A DNA stretch of 57,959 nucleotides from Trichococcus pasteurii (lineage in GTDB: Bacteria; Bacillota; Bacilli; Lactobacillales; Aerococcaceae). Both the position numbers and the translations under genes were made by a program. The notes below the pieces were generated by a model. The model was not told the origin of the DNA. It made no database searches and was given only the letters and a program-made list of their open reading frames with translations. Positions 43,782 to 51,504 of this stretch are shown here, piece after piece; the stretch's first letter is position 1; each line of letters starts with the position of its first letter. The stretch lies in the NCBI RefSeq assembly GCF_900112935.1, contig NZ_FONM01000019.1:1-57959 (forward strand), in the 5' to 3' direction.

Positions 43782-45242
43782 CTATTGGTTGCGATAGCGG
43801 GCTTGGATCCGAACCACTGTATCCGTCGTCTCGCCTGGAGATGGCGCTTTTATTTCCGCTTGTTCTTCTGGAATGGTTGGATAGTAGACTTCTTGCAGAT
43901 AAGCTTTGCCAACCTGTGGGAACAAGGCATAAGTCAACACGTCCTCGTCAGTGCGCGCCAAGTCTCCCAACTCCGCCTTCAATCTTTCAAACTCCGGCTC
44001 CAGATGATCTGCCGGGCGATCCGTGATGACGGCATCATCCCCGATGATGCTGCGCCGAAAATTGTCGTTCACCGGGACCGGTGTCTTTCCGTATTTTCCG
44101 TGCAGGTAATCCTTCACTTCATTCGGGACCATTTTGTAGCGTTCCCCCGTCAGGATATTGAAAACGGCTTGCGTCCCGACCATTTGGCTCATTGGGGTGA
44201 CCAGCGGCGGAAAGCCTAAGTCTGATCTGACACGGGGCACTTCCCGCAACACTTCCTCGTACTTATCGCTGGCCTTTGCCTGCTTGAGTTGCGAATTCAG
44301 GTTCGACAGCATCCCTCCAGGCACTTGATAGATGAGTGCTTTGGGATCGACTGACAGCATTTTTGGGTCCAGCACACCCGAAGCGATGTACTTATCGCGG
44401 ATCGGTTTGAAATAATCAGCGATTCCTTCCAATTTAGCGATGTCCAAGCCCGTACTGTACCCGAGTTCCTCCAACACAAGCGCCATCGATTCGGTAGGCG
44501 GTTGGCTCGTCCCTTCCGCAAAAGGCGAAATGGCGCAGTCGATGATGTCCGCACCGGCTTCAATGGCAGCAATATAGGTCATCTGCGAAACGCCGCTGGT
44601 GGCGTGCGTGTGGATATTCAAAGGCACATCAATCACAGCTTTGATGGCTGGAATCAGCTCTTTGGCCACTTTCGGCGTCAAGATGCCGGCCATGTCCTTG
44701 ATGCAGATCGAGTCCGCCCCCATCTCGGTCAGCTCCTTGGCCAAATCGGTGTAAAATGGGATAGTGTGGACGTCGCTGATGGTGTAACAGATCGTCAGTT
44801 GCGCATGGGCGCCATATTTTTTTACGGCATCCAGCGATGCTTGCAAGTTTCTCGTATCATTCAAGGCATCAAAAATCCGAAAAATGTCGATGCCGTTTTC
44901 GACGGCTTTGCCGACAAAACGATCCACGATATCATCCGCATAATGGCGGTACCCGATCAGATTCTGTCCCCGAAGCAGCATCTGCAGCTTCGCTTGCGGA
45001 GCGCGCTTACGGATTTGCCGCAGTCTTTCCCACGGATCTTCATGCAGAAAACGGATAGCCGCATCATAGGTTGCGCCGCCCCAGCACTCGAGCGCGTAAT
45101 ACCCGGCTTCATCCATTTTCTCCACAATCGGGAGCATGTCCTCCGTAGACATGCGTGTCGCCATCAGACTTTGATGCGCATCGCGCAGAACGGTCTCAGT
45201 AAAAAGCACTTTCTTTCCTTTTTCCAATCCGATCACATCCAT
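43782..45242 (-). CDS. oadA: Oxaloacetate decarboxylase, alpha (carboxyltransferase) subunit
   Basis: This 486-residue cytosolic subunit moves CO2 from oxaloacetate to biotin. It has the pyruvate-carboxylase-like TIM barrel: VLFTETVLRDAHQSLMATR (metal-site Asp), LECWGGATYDAAIRFL, MLLRGQNLIGYRHY, RIFDALND, CIKDMAGILTP (catalytic Lys region) and NIHTHATSG (metal-binding His). The family's carboxyltransferase domain continues to about residue 460. It lacks the biotinyl domain found in some homologues. The start ATG has only a weak AAAG ribosome site. A cre box about 100 bases upstream suggests repression by preferred sugars. Confidence 0.95.
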   Translation of the reverse strand: MDVIGLEKGKKVLFTETVLRDAHQSLMATRMSTEDMLPIVEKMDEAGYYALECWGGATYDAAIRFLHEDPWERLRQIRKRAPQAKLQMLLRGQNLIGYRHYADDIVDRFVGKAVENGIDIFRIFDALNDTRNLQASLDAVKKYGAHAQLTICYTISDVHTIPFYTDLAKELTEMGADSICIKDMAGILTPKVAKELIPAIKAVIDVPLNIHTHATSGVSQMTYIAAIEAGADIIDCAISPFAEGTSQPPTESMALVLEELGYSTGLDIAKLEGIADYFKPIRDKYIASGVLDPKMLSVDPKALIYQVPGGMLSNLNSQLKQAKASDKYEEVLREVPRVRSDLGFPPLVTPMSQMVGTQAVFNILTGERYKMVPNEVKDYLHGKYGKTPVPVNDNFRRSIIGDDAVITDRPADHLEPEFERLKAELGDLARTDEDVLTYALFPQVGKAYLQEVYYPTIPEEQAEIKAPSPGETTDTVVRIQARYRNQ

Positions 45243-45342
45243 TCTTTTCTTTGGAACCAGCTTTGAAAAAATCTTTTTGTGATTTTATTAATTATGTACT
45301 TCGCTCCTGTTCCTGCAAAAACTCTGTTGCACGGCACATACT

Positions 45343-45356
45343 TGTAAGCGTTTTCC
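45343..45356. promoter_or_regulatory. cre box upstream of the oad operon
   Basis: The reverse strand reads GGAAAACGCTTACA, 13 of 14 positions of the CcpA consensus, about 100 bases ahead of oadA. It fits catabolite control of a fermentative sodium pump. Confidence 0.6.
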
Positions 45357-45459
45357 ATAATGTTAGCTTACACTAAATTGACCAATAATTCAATCTGTAG
45401 ATAAAAAATAAGAGAAAGAATATAGAAACAATCTACCTTCAATATTGGTGAAAAAGCGA

Positions 45460-45488
45460 AAAAAAAAAGACCGCATCTTGGCAGTCTT
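45460..45488 (-). terminator. Terminator of the dhaL-dhaM operon
   Basis: The reverse strand reads AAGACTGC, CAAGAT, GCGGTCTT then about nine T, 35 bases after the dhaM stop. Confidence 0.85.
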
Positions 45489-45522
45489 AATTGTGTTTGT
45501 CACCAAAATTTTGCTCAATGTT

Positions 45523-45897
45523 TCATTTTACGTACAATTCCTGCAACTGCTCACGGATTTTTTCATAGGGCGTATCCGCCTGCAGCAAAGCTGCTGCCAG
45601 ATAGGCACCCTCCACAAACGCCGCATCGCAAATGAACAGATTTTTTTCGGTCATTTCACTTACCAACTCAAGATTCATCTTGGCGCTGCCCAAATCATAA
45701 AAGGCCAATATATTAGGCTCTGGCATTTCATTGAGAGCCGCCGTGACTTTATCAAAACTAGTGCCGATACCGCCTTCTTCCGCTCCGCCGACTGCTTTAA
45801 CGGTAACGTCCTTCGCTACCTGCTTCAGCAAACGGGTCAGCCCGTCAGCGAGCTCCGCAACATGCGAAACCAATAAAATACCGTACTGTTCACTCAT
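45523..45897 (-). CDS. dhaM: PTS-dependent dihydroxyacetone kinase phosphotransferase subunit DhaM
   Basis: This 124-residue cytosolic EIIA-mannose-like protein takes phosphate from HPr and passes it to the ADP bound in DhaL. The active-site histidine lies in GILLVSHVAELADG (about residue 11), and GGAEEGGIGTSFDKV plus LAFYDLGSAKMNLE follow as usual. It is the short form without HPr and EI domains. Its ATG overlaps the end of dhaL by eight bases, so the two are coupled; a longer open frame to 45969 is rejected on that ground. No dhaK is nearby. Confidence 0.9.
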   Translation of the reverse strand: MSEQYGILLVSHVAELADGLTRLLKQVAKDVTVKAVGGAEEGGIGTSFDKVTAALNEMPEPNILAFYDLGSAKMNLELVSEMTEKNLFICDAAFVEGAYLAAALLQADTPYEKIREQLQELYVK

Positions 45898-46477
45898 CGT
45901 ACACACCCGCTTCCAGCATTGCCTCAAAGAAATAACCGCAGGAGGCTGCTCCTGGATCGATATGGCCATTCAGTTGTTCCGACACATAGGCCGCGCGTCC
46001 TTTTTTCGCCTGAAAATCCTTCGTACTTATGACATATTCATTGATTTTTTCCAACGTCAGACGATTATTCCGGATGTCTTCCATGACCGGAATCCAAACA
46101 TCCACTAAGGTCTTTTCCTTCAGTTCCGTAGGGCCGAACGTTTGGATGCCTTCAAGCCCGCTCACCAAGCTATCCATCAGATTGTTATCCTCTTGAAAAG
46201 CCTCCGACATATGCAGAAAGACTTGCCCATAAAGGAGTCCGGCTGCCCCACCCGTTTTCTGGATGAAAGACATCCCCGCCATTTTGAACAGATCTGACAA
46301 TCCTGCCTGAAACCCTTCTGCTAATTTTGCCTTCAGGTCTTTGGCACCCCGAAGCATATTGGCCCCGTGATCGCCGTCACCGATGGATTCATCCAGCGTA
46401 TTCAGATACTTCTCGTTTACTTCCAACTTTTCGATGAACAGGCTCAACCATGTTCTGGCCGTCTCAACAGTCAACAT
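45890..46477 (-). CDS. dhaL: Dihydroxyacetone kinase subunit DhaL (ADP-binding)
   Basis: This 195-residue cytosolic subunit binds ADP and Mg2+ and phosphorylates dihydroxyacetone held by DhaK. The Mg-binding signature ESIGDGDHGANM (about residues 27-38) and KTGGAAGLLYGQVFL are intact. AAGGCGG eight bases before ATG 46477 (MLTVETARTWLS) favours that start; ATG 46483 and GTG 46507 are also in frame. It pairs with dhaM, but dhaK is missing from this locus. A cre box sits in the leader. Either dhaK is elsewhere or this pair acts on another substrate. Confidence 0.9.
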   Translation of the reverse strand: MLTVETARTWLSLFIEKLEVNEKYLNTLDESIGDGDHGANMLRGAKDLKAKLAEGFQAGLSDLFKMAGMSFIQKTGGAAGLLYGQVFLHMSEAFQEDNNLMDSLVSGLEGIQTFGPTELKEKTLVDVWIPVMEDIRNNRLTLEKINEYVISTKDFQAKKGRAAYVSEQLNGHIDPGAASCGYFFEAMLEAGVYDE

Positions 46478-46535
46478 TTCCATCACCGCCTTGGATTCCT
46501 GGATCACATGCTTTCCATGCTACCTCTGCTTCCAT

Positions 46536-46549
46536 TGTAAACGTTTTAA
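46536..46549. promoter_or_regulatory. cre box ahead of dhaL
   Basis: TGTAAACGTTTTAA matches the CcpA consensus at 13 of 14 positions. It lies between the nagB terminator and dhaL, indicating a separate, catabolite-controlled promoter for dhaLM. Confidence 0.6.
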
Positions 46550-46550
46550 T

Positions 46551-46597
46551 CAAAAACGACAATCCGGAGACTCGTGGGGAGTAGCCTGCGGATTGTC
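46551..46597 (-). terminator. Terminator of the nagA-nagB operon
   Basis: The reverse strand reads GACAATCCG, a 22-base loop, CGGATTGTC, then GTTTTTG, immediately after the nagB stop. Confidence 0.8.
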
Positions 46598-46604
46598 TGA
46601 TTCA

Positions 46605-47312
46605 CTATTTTTTCGTGAGCATTTGCGCAGCTGCTTCGTCCAGTATCACGGTCACATGCTTGTGTGTCTGCAGAACGCTCGCCGGTAAGTCTTCCGTAAC
46701 CGGACCTTCCAGCGCGGCTTTGACGGCAGCGGCTTTTTCTTTTCCGAAAGCCATCAGGATAATCTGTCTTGACGAGAGGATCGATTGGATCCCCATCGAA
46801 TAGGCAAAACGCGGGACATCTTTTTCATCCGCAAAGTAACGTTTGTTGGAATCGATCGTGGATTGCCACAGCGCCACTTTCTGGGTCCGGGAATCAAAGG
46901 ATGTGCCAGGCTCGTTGAAACCGATATGCCCGTTCGTGCCGATGCCAAGAATTTGCACATCGATCGGATTCGCTGCGATGATGGCTTCAAATTGCGCGCA
47001 CTCTTCCACTTCATCCGCCATTCCATCCAGCAGATAGTTTTTCTTGAATGGTTTTGCATCGAATAATTGTTCATGCATAAAATGATGGTAGCTGTGCGGA
47101 CTGTCCTCGGACAATCCCATGTATTCATCCAGATTGATCGATGTCATCCCCGAGAAATCAAGCTCGCTTTCCCGCATGATCCGGTACAGCCTGACTGGCG
47201 TGCTGCCGGTGGCCAACCCGAGCACTTTCGCACCTCTTTCCATTTCCTCCCTGATTTTTTCGAATGCGCAACGGCTGGCCTCTTCAGGAGTCGCTTTAAT
47301 GATTATTTCCAT
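46605..47312 (-). CDS. nagB: Glucosamine-6-phosphate deaminase
   Basis: This 235-residue cytosolic enzyme converts glucosamine 6-phosphate to fructose 6-phosphate and ammonia. Motifs are LGLATGSTPVRLYR, SINLDEYMGL (catalytic Asp), SYHHFMHEQLF, GIGTNGHIGFNEPGTSF and the final VILDEAAAQML. Length fits the short Firmicute form without an allosteric tail. The frame is open upstream into nagA, but the ATG at 47312, ten bases after the nagA stop, gives the normal family start MEIIIKATPEEAS. It is second in nagA-nagB. Confidence 0.96.
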   Translation of the reverse strand: MEIIIKATPEEASRCAFEKIREEMERGAKVLGLATGSTPVRLYRIMRESELDFSGMTSINLDEYMGLSEDSPHSYHHFMHEQLFDAKPFKKNYLLDGMADEVEECAQFEAIIAANPIDVQILGIGTNGHIGFNEPGTSFDSRTQKVALWQSTIDSNKRYFADEKDVPRFAYSMGIQSILSSRQIILMAFGKEKAAAVKAALEGPVTEDLPASVLQTHKHVTVILDEAAAQMLTKK

Positions 47313-47322
47313 GATCCGTAAC

Positions 47323-48468
47323 CTACTTTCCATTTTTCTTGAATACTGTCTGTCCATAACTGATCGTCAGTTCCACGTTGAACGCATCCGAAAGCAGCGC
47401 CATATCGGCATCTTTTCCCGGAGTGATACCCCCTTTTCGAACCAGACCGAATTCCCGGGCCTGATTGACCGAACTCATCTTTACCGCATCCAAGATGCTG
47501 CAGCCGGTAAAAGCGATGATGTTCCTGAAGGCATCCTGAAATTCCAGCACACTTCCTGCTAGATTTCCGCTTTCCAGACGGGCTTGTCCTTCTTTGACGA
47601 TGACCTTCTGTCCGCCCAATTCACTGATGCCGTCGCCCATCCCTTTGGCGCGCATAGCATCGGTAATCAATTCGATGCGGTCTGCGCCCTTCTGTTTGAA
47701 GGCGATCTTCACCATTTCCGGATCGATATGCAGACCATCGACAATCATTTCCGCATAGATACCATCCTCCAGGAAAGCATGTCCGGTCACACCGGGCTCA
47801 CGGTGATGGAGTCCCCTTTGCGCATTGAAGAGGTGAGTGATGTGCGTTGCCTTGGATTGTTGCAATTGCCTGCGCCGAGCATCCGAATGCCCGACCGAAA
47901 GCACGATGCGGTTATCCAGGCAATACTTTTCGAAGGCAGTAGCATCACTCGTCTCCGGCGCATAGGTGACCAAACGGATCAAACCGCCGCTCAAGTCCTG
48001 CCACCTGCTCATCAAGGCTGCATCCGGCAGTTTGATGTGCTCTTCCGGCTGCGCTCCCTTAAATACAGCAGAGATGAACGGCCCTTCTAGGTGGATGCCT
48101 TGGATGACCGGATTTTTTTTTGCAGCCTTGCGGATGCCGATCAATGCCTTTTCGATATTTTCAGAAGATTGCGTCATCGTCGTCGGAAAATAACTGGTGA
48201 TCCCTTCCCGGTGCATCGCCGCAATCATCCGATCGATGCCATCCGCATCGCCGTCCATGTTGTCCACACCATAGCCGCCATGGCTGTGGATATCAATGAA
48301 GCCAGGCATCAGCCTGCTTCCGGTTGCGTCAATCACTTCCTCGCCGGATTCGGGAACATACTCCGACATATTGCCGACTGCACTTATTTCTTTTTCGAAC
48401 CGGACGAATCCGTCGGCGATGACTGTTTCCCCGGTATAGATTTCTGCATGGATGATCACTTTTTTCAT
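47323..48468 (-). CDS. nagA: N-acetylglucosamine-6-phosphate deacetylase
   Basis: This 381-residue cytosolic metallo-hydrolase removes acetate from GlcNAc 6-phosphate. The amidohydrolase motifs are PGFIDIHSHGGYG, GIHLEGPFIS (metal-binding Glu), VGHSDA, THLFNAQ and LITDAM (catalytic Asp). The HLFNAQRGLHHREPGVTG stretch differs slightly from the common HLFNAM...LHHREPG form. GAGGGG eight bases before the ATG defines the start. It leads the nagAB operon, next to an RpiR regulator gene that probably controls it. Confidence 0.96.
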   Translation of the reverse strand: MKKVIIHAEIYTGETVIADGFVRFEKEISAVGNMSEYVPESGEEVIDATGSRLMPGFIDIHSHGGYGVDNMDGDADGIDRMIAAMHREGITSYFPTTMTQSSENIEKALIGIRKAAKKNPVIQGIHLEGPFISAVFKGAQPEEHIKLPDAALMSRWQDLSGGLIRLVTYAPETSDATAFEKYCLDNRIVLSVGHSDARRRQLQQSKATHITHLFNAQRGLHHREPGVTGHAFLEDGIYAEMIVDGLHIDPEMVKIAFKQKGADRIELITDAMRAKGMGDGISELGGQKVIVKEGQARLESGNLAGSVLEFQDAFRNIIAFTGCSILDAVKMSSVNQAREFGLVRKGGITPGKDADMALLSDAFNVELTISYGQTVFKKNGK

Positions 48469-48539
48469 TTGTGTTTCCCCTCTTTGATCCTGAGCTTAAT
48501 TTTCACTGTGCACCTGCATGATTTGGCAGCCACATCTCG

Positions 48540-49355
48540 CTATTCCGATTTTTTCGAATAACCTTGCACATTTTTTCTCGTCAGATCCATGTTGTATTTG
48601 AAATTCTCATCCTGCACCAGGAAGGTCGAAATCACATCGATCAGGTACATCATCCCGAACTGCGTGTTGACGAACACCGTGTTGTTGACGAAACGCGAGT
48701 GGTAGCCGAAGCACGTGACGTCCGCCAGTTTCGTCAGGGAACTGTTTTTGAAGCTTGTCAGGGCGATGATCTTCGCTTTTTTCTTCTTGGCGATCTCCAG
48801 TGATGCTATCAGTTCCGGCGTTTCGCCTGAATTGGAGATGGCGATCACCAATTCGTCCTCCCTGATGATCGAACTGTTGATGATCATCAGATGGGAATCC
48901 GTAACCCCCGTGGCATTCAGACCCATCCGGATCAAGCGTTGCGCCAATTCCGCGGCCGTGAACCCGGAACTGCCGATGCCGTAGATGACTGTTTTGTTTG
49001 CATTTTTGATCCAATCGACAACCGTTTCGATTGCCTGATCCTCGATCATCTGATTGGTTTCATCGATGACTTGCGTATAATAGCCATAAATATCGTCATA
49101 GACGGTCGGCATTTCTTTCGAAGGATGACCGCTCGCCAATGACCGCAATGCAATTTTCATATCCACAAACCCATCGATGTTGATGCGCTTACAGAACCGG
49201 GTGATGCTGGACGTCGAGGTATCCACCTTCGCCGCCAAATCCTTGATGTTCATATTTTTGATGGATGCTTTGTTCTGCAGAATGTAATCCGCGATTTTTT
49301 TCTCGTTCCCGGAAAAAGCGGAATATTGGTTTTGGATCTCTTCGATGATTGTCAT
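48540..49355 (-). CDS. RpiR/MurR family regulator with SIS domain
   Basis: This 271-residue regulator has an N-terminal HTH_6 domain (about residues 1-75; AAKVDTSTSSITRFCKRINIDGF) and a C-terminal SIS sugar-phosphate-binding domain (about 110-250; VIYGIGSSGFTAAELAQRL, AISNSGETPELIASL). AGGAGG lies eight bases before ATG 49355; a second in-frame ATG at 49361 is too close to it. Its position just upstream of nagAB and its SIS domain suggest control by an amino-sugar phosphate. Two palindromes in its leader may be its operators. Confidence 0.9.
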   Translation of the reverse strand: MTIIEEIQNQYSAFSGNEKKIADYILQNKASIKNMNIKDLAAKVDTSTSSITRFCKRINIDGFVDMKIALRSLASGHPSKEMPTVYDDIYGYYTQVIDETNQMIEDQAIETVVDWIKNANKTVIYGIGSSGFTAAELAQRLIRMGLNATGVTDSHLMIINSSIIREDELVIAISNSGETPELIASLEIAKKKKAKIIALTSFKNSSLTKLADVTCFGYHSRFVNNTVFVNTQFGMMYLIDVISTFLVQDENFKYNMDLTRKNVQGYSKKSE

Positions 49356-49447
49356 TTTCATTGCCTCCTCCTGTTTTGCGCAACCGCCAAAAGCGCGCTC
49401 CGCATTTCTTGACTTCGCCTTTTCCCCTTCGCTGATAGAATAACACA

Positions 49448-49490
49448 TGAAAATAGTTTTTTCAATTATTAATTAATGAAAATTATTTTC
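49448..49490. promoter_or_regulatory. Pair of palindromes ahead of the RpiR gene
   Basis: TGAAAATAGTTTTTTCA (49448-49464) has TGAAAA/TTTTCA arms, and GAAAATTATTTTC (49478-49490) is a perfect palindrome. Both contain the GAAAA-n-TTTTC pattern favoured by RpiR-type regulators, suggesting autoregulation. Confidence 0.5.
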
Positions 49491-49524
49491 TTAACTATTT
49501 CTATTGGAGACACTTTTGGACAAC

Positions 49525-49553
49525 AAAAAGCCGCCCTCTTCCGAGAGCGGCTT
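49525..49553 (-). terminator. Terminator of thiW
   Basis: The reverse strand reads AGCCGCTCTC, GGAA, GAGGGCGGCT then TTTTG, 20 bases after the thiW stop. Confidence 0.85.
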
Positions 49554-49571
49554 CCTGCTTATGCGGATGTT

Positions 49572-50063
49572 TTAAATTCTGTTGCGATCCAACACGCTTC
49601 TTTTTTCCATTTCCAGGATGATGAAATAAGCCAGCCCCGCTCCGATGGCGGAGCTGATTGCGAAGCTCGGCAAAAAGAGCATAAACGCTGCTTCCATACC
49701 CATAAAGAGTTGCGCCAGCAAAGTACTTACCAGAGAGCCCAGGATTCCGGTGCCTATCCATTCACCCAGTGCCGCGTAACCGATCTTTTGCGTTCTGGCA
49801 TAAAACAGACCTGCGCAAACAGCTCCGATCATGCTGCCAGGAAAGGCAAATATGGTTCCCGTTCCCAACAGGTTGCGCAGCACGGAAACGCCGAAAGCCT
49901 GCAGGACGGCGTATCCGGGTCCTAACCAGACAGCGGTCAGTACATTCAGCAGATGCTGCATCGGTGCTACCTTTGCAATGCCGATTGGGATGACGAAGAT
50001 GCTGTTGCTGACCACCCCCATGGCGATGATCAAGGCAGTGGTGACTAATTTCTTTGTGTTCAT
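49572..50063 (-). CDS. thiW: ECF transporter S component ThiW (thiamine precursor uptake)
   Basis: This 163-residue membrane protein has about five spans and the ThiW family pattern: KLVTTALIIAMGVVSNSIFVIPIGIAK..., PMQHLLNVLTAVWLGPGYAV, and GTIFAFPGSMIGAVCAGLFY. ThiW works with the shared ECF module and is thought to import the thiazole or another thiamine precursor. AAGGGG precedes the ATG at a slightly long distance. Two consecutive TPP riboswitches, each followed by a terminator, lie upstream. No other thiamine gene is in the window. Confidence 0.93.
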   Translation of the reverse strand: MNTKKLVTTALIIAMGVVSNSIFVIPIGIAKVAPMQHLLNVLTAVWLGPGYAVLQAFGVSVLRNLLGTGTIFAFPGSMIGAVCAGLFYARTQKIGYAALGEWIGTGILGSLVSTLLAQLFMGMEAAFMLFLPSFAISSAIGAGLAYFIILEMEKRSVLDRNRI

Positions 50064-50146
50064 AATATTTTCCCCTTTTCAGTTTGATTGATTCCTTTTG
50101 CAGCCTGATCTATGCGAACCTTTTCCCTCCTCCCCGAATTGAATGA

Positions 50147-50179
50147 AAATAAAAAGACACCTCCCCCTGAGATGTCTTG
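50147..50179 (-). terminator. Terminator behind the second TPP riboswitch
   Basis: The reverse strand reads AAGACATCTC, AGGGG, GAGGTGTCTT then TTTATTTTC, forming the expression platform directly before thiW. Confidence 0.85.
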
Positions 50180-50204
50180 GATATACATACGGACTCCAGA
50201 CCAA

Positions 50205-50290
50205 GCTCAGTTCCCTCCGCCAGTACGAACTGGATCAGGTTTGAAGGGTTCCGGCAATGCCGGTCTCAGCGCTCGCGCGCACCCCTACTG
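50205..50290 (-). ncRNA. TPP riboswitch, gene-proximal copy
   Basis: The reverse strand has the thi-box elements in order: GGGGTGC, GCGCTGAGACCGG, ACCCTTCAAACCTGATCCAG and CTGGCGGAGGGAA. All conserved contacts of the aptamer are present. Confidence 0.95.
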
Positions 50291-50291
50291 A

Positions 50292-50343
50292 AAATAAAAA
50301 ACGCTATATGATCTGATGCGAAATCAGAAAATATAACGTTTTG
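50292..50343 (-). terminator. Terminator behind the first TPP riboswitch
   Basis: The reverse strand reads AAAACG and TATA, then CTGAT/ATCAG around a five-base loop, then TATAGCGTTTTTTATTTTC. It lies between the two TPP aptamers, giving the first its own expression platform. Confidence 0.8.
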
Positions 50344-50370
50344 ATGTCTATTTATGCGAATAGTCAAACG

Positions 50371-50458
50371 CCACATTCCCTACGCTAGTATGAACTAGAT
50401 CAGGTACAAAGAGTTCCGGCAATGCCGGTCTCAGCGCAGTTGCGCACCCCCAGTGTTT
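50371..50458 (-). ncRNA. TPP riboswitch, gene-distal copy (first of a tandem pair)
   Basis: The reverse strand carries GGGGGTGC, GCGCTGAGACCGG, ACTCTTTGTACCTGATCTAG and CTAGCGTAGGGAA, all thi-box elements in order. It shares the P3 hairpin region GAGACCGGCATTGCCGGAAC with the second copy but differs elsewhere, so the duplication is not recent. Confidence 0.95.
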
Positions 50459-50497
50459 CTCATTTGATTCTAACCAATAATCCGCGGAAACGCAACC

Positions 50498-51481
50498 CTA
50501 TTCTGAAGCGTGTTCTCCCGCAGCGCTCGGATCCAGCACGATGACTTTCCCAAAACTGTCCTGGCTCTGCAAAAAGGCATGGGCTTTCGCAACCTCTTCG
50601 AGCGTGAAGACTCGCTCCGGCTCCACCGCAACGCCTTTCCCCTCGATGTAAGCCAGCAGTTCATTCAACTTCTCGCCGGAGACGTCACTCGAATGGAAAG
50701 TAGTCAAGTAGCTGTTGTGCTTCAATTCCATGATGGGATCGAAATCCTCAAGGTACCATTTCCCGCCCAGTTGGCCGGTGCTGCAGACGATGCCGGCTTC
50801 CCTGATATGGGAAAGGCTGTCCTTGATCGTCGCAGGCCCGATCAATTCCAGAATCTTGTCGAAAGTCTCTTCCGTTTCCAAAATGCCATTGCGATCTTCG
50901 ACGTAGTCGGTGAAGCCGGCTTCCTTCAGTCTCTCGCCCTTTTCGGCTTTTCGGGTGCTCCCATAAATCCGGATATCCGGGAATTGGGCTTTGACCAACT
51001 TGGCAAAGGCAACCCCGACACCGCTCGTTGCCCCCCGAACCAAAACCTGATCGGATGCTTGGATCCGCAGATTCTTCATGGAACCGAAAGCCGTATAGTA
51101 GGTTTCCGGAATGGCCGCCAATTGGGACCAAGGCAAATTGGTGTGGACTGGATAGATTTGGTCATCCGGCAACAGGGCATATTCCGCATAACTCCCGTCG
51201 AAGGCTCTCCCCATTTCCCCCATGATCGACACCACTTTTTGACCGAGCGGCAATTTTTCTTCGTCGCTCGAACGCTCCACTATCCCTACGCATTCAATCC
51301 CTAAAATGCGGGGAAATTTGACCGAGGGGGATTTCCCCTCCCGCGTAAAGATTTCCGAATGGTTGATGCCGAAGCCCATGACCTTCACGAGCGACCAGCC
51401 TTCCCGGATTTCCGGAAGCGGAACTTCCTGATGCACCAGTTTTTCCGGTCCGCCCGCTTCATGCACTACGACTGCCTTCAT
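50498..51481 (-). CDS. Zinc-type alcohol dehydrogenase/quinone oxidoreductase-like MDR protein
   Basis: This 327-residue cytosolic NADPH-dependent reductase belongs to the MDR superfamily, quinone oxidoreductase branch. It has KAVVVHEAGGPEKLVHQEV at the start, GFGINHSEIFTREG, LGIECVGIVERS, and a Rossmann motif VLVRGATSGVGVAFAKLVKA (about residues 146-165). Zinc-ligand cysteines of true alcohol dehydrogenases are absent. The frame is open upstream to 51577, but GGAAG/GGAG sites favour ATG 51481. It is the last gene of a run that includes DUF5131 and an osmoprotectant ABC permease; substrate unknown. Confidence 0.88.
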   Translation of the reverse strand: MKAVVVHEAGGPEKLVHQEVPLPEIREGWSLVKVMGFGINHSEIFTREGKSPSVKFPRILGIECVGIVERSSDEEKLPLGQKVVSIMGEMGRAFDGSYAEYALLPDDQIYPVHTNLPWSQLAAIPETYYTAFGSMKNLRIQASDQVLVRGATSGVGVAFAKLVKAQFPDIRIYGSTRKAEKGERLKEAGFTDYVEDRNGILETEETFDKILELIGPATIKDSLSHIREAGIVCSTGQLGGKWYLEDFDPIMELKHNSYLTTFHSSDVSGEKLNELLAYIEGKGVAVEPERVFTLEEVAKAHAFLQSQDSFGKVIVLDPSAAGEHASE

Positions 51482-51504
51482 TTCTCCGACTTCCTTTCTT
51501 ATTT

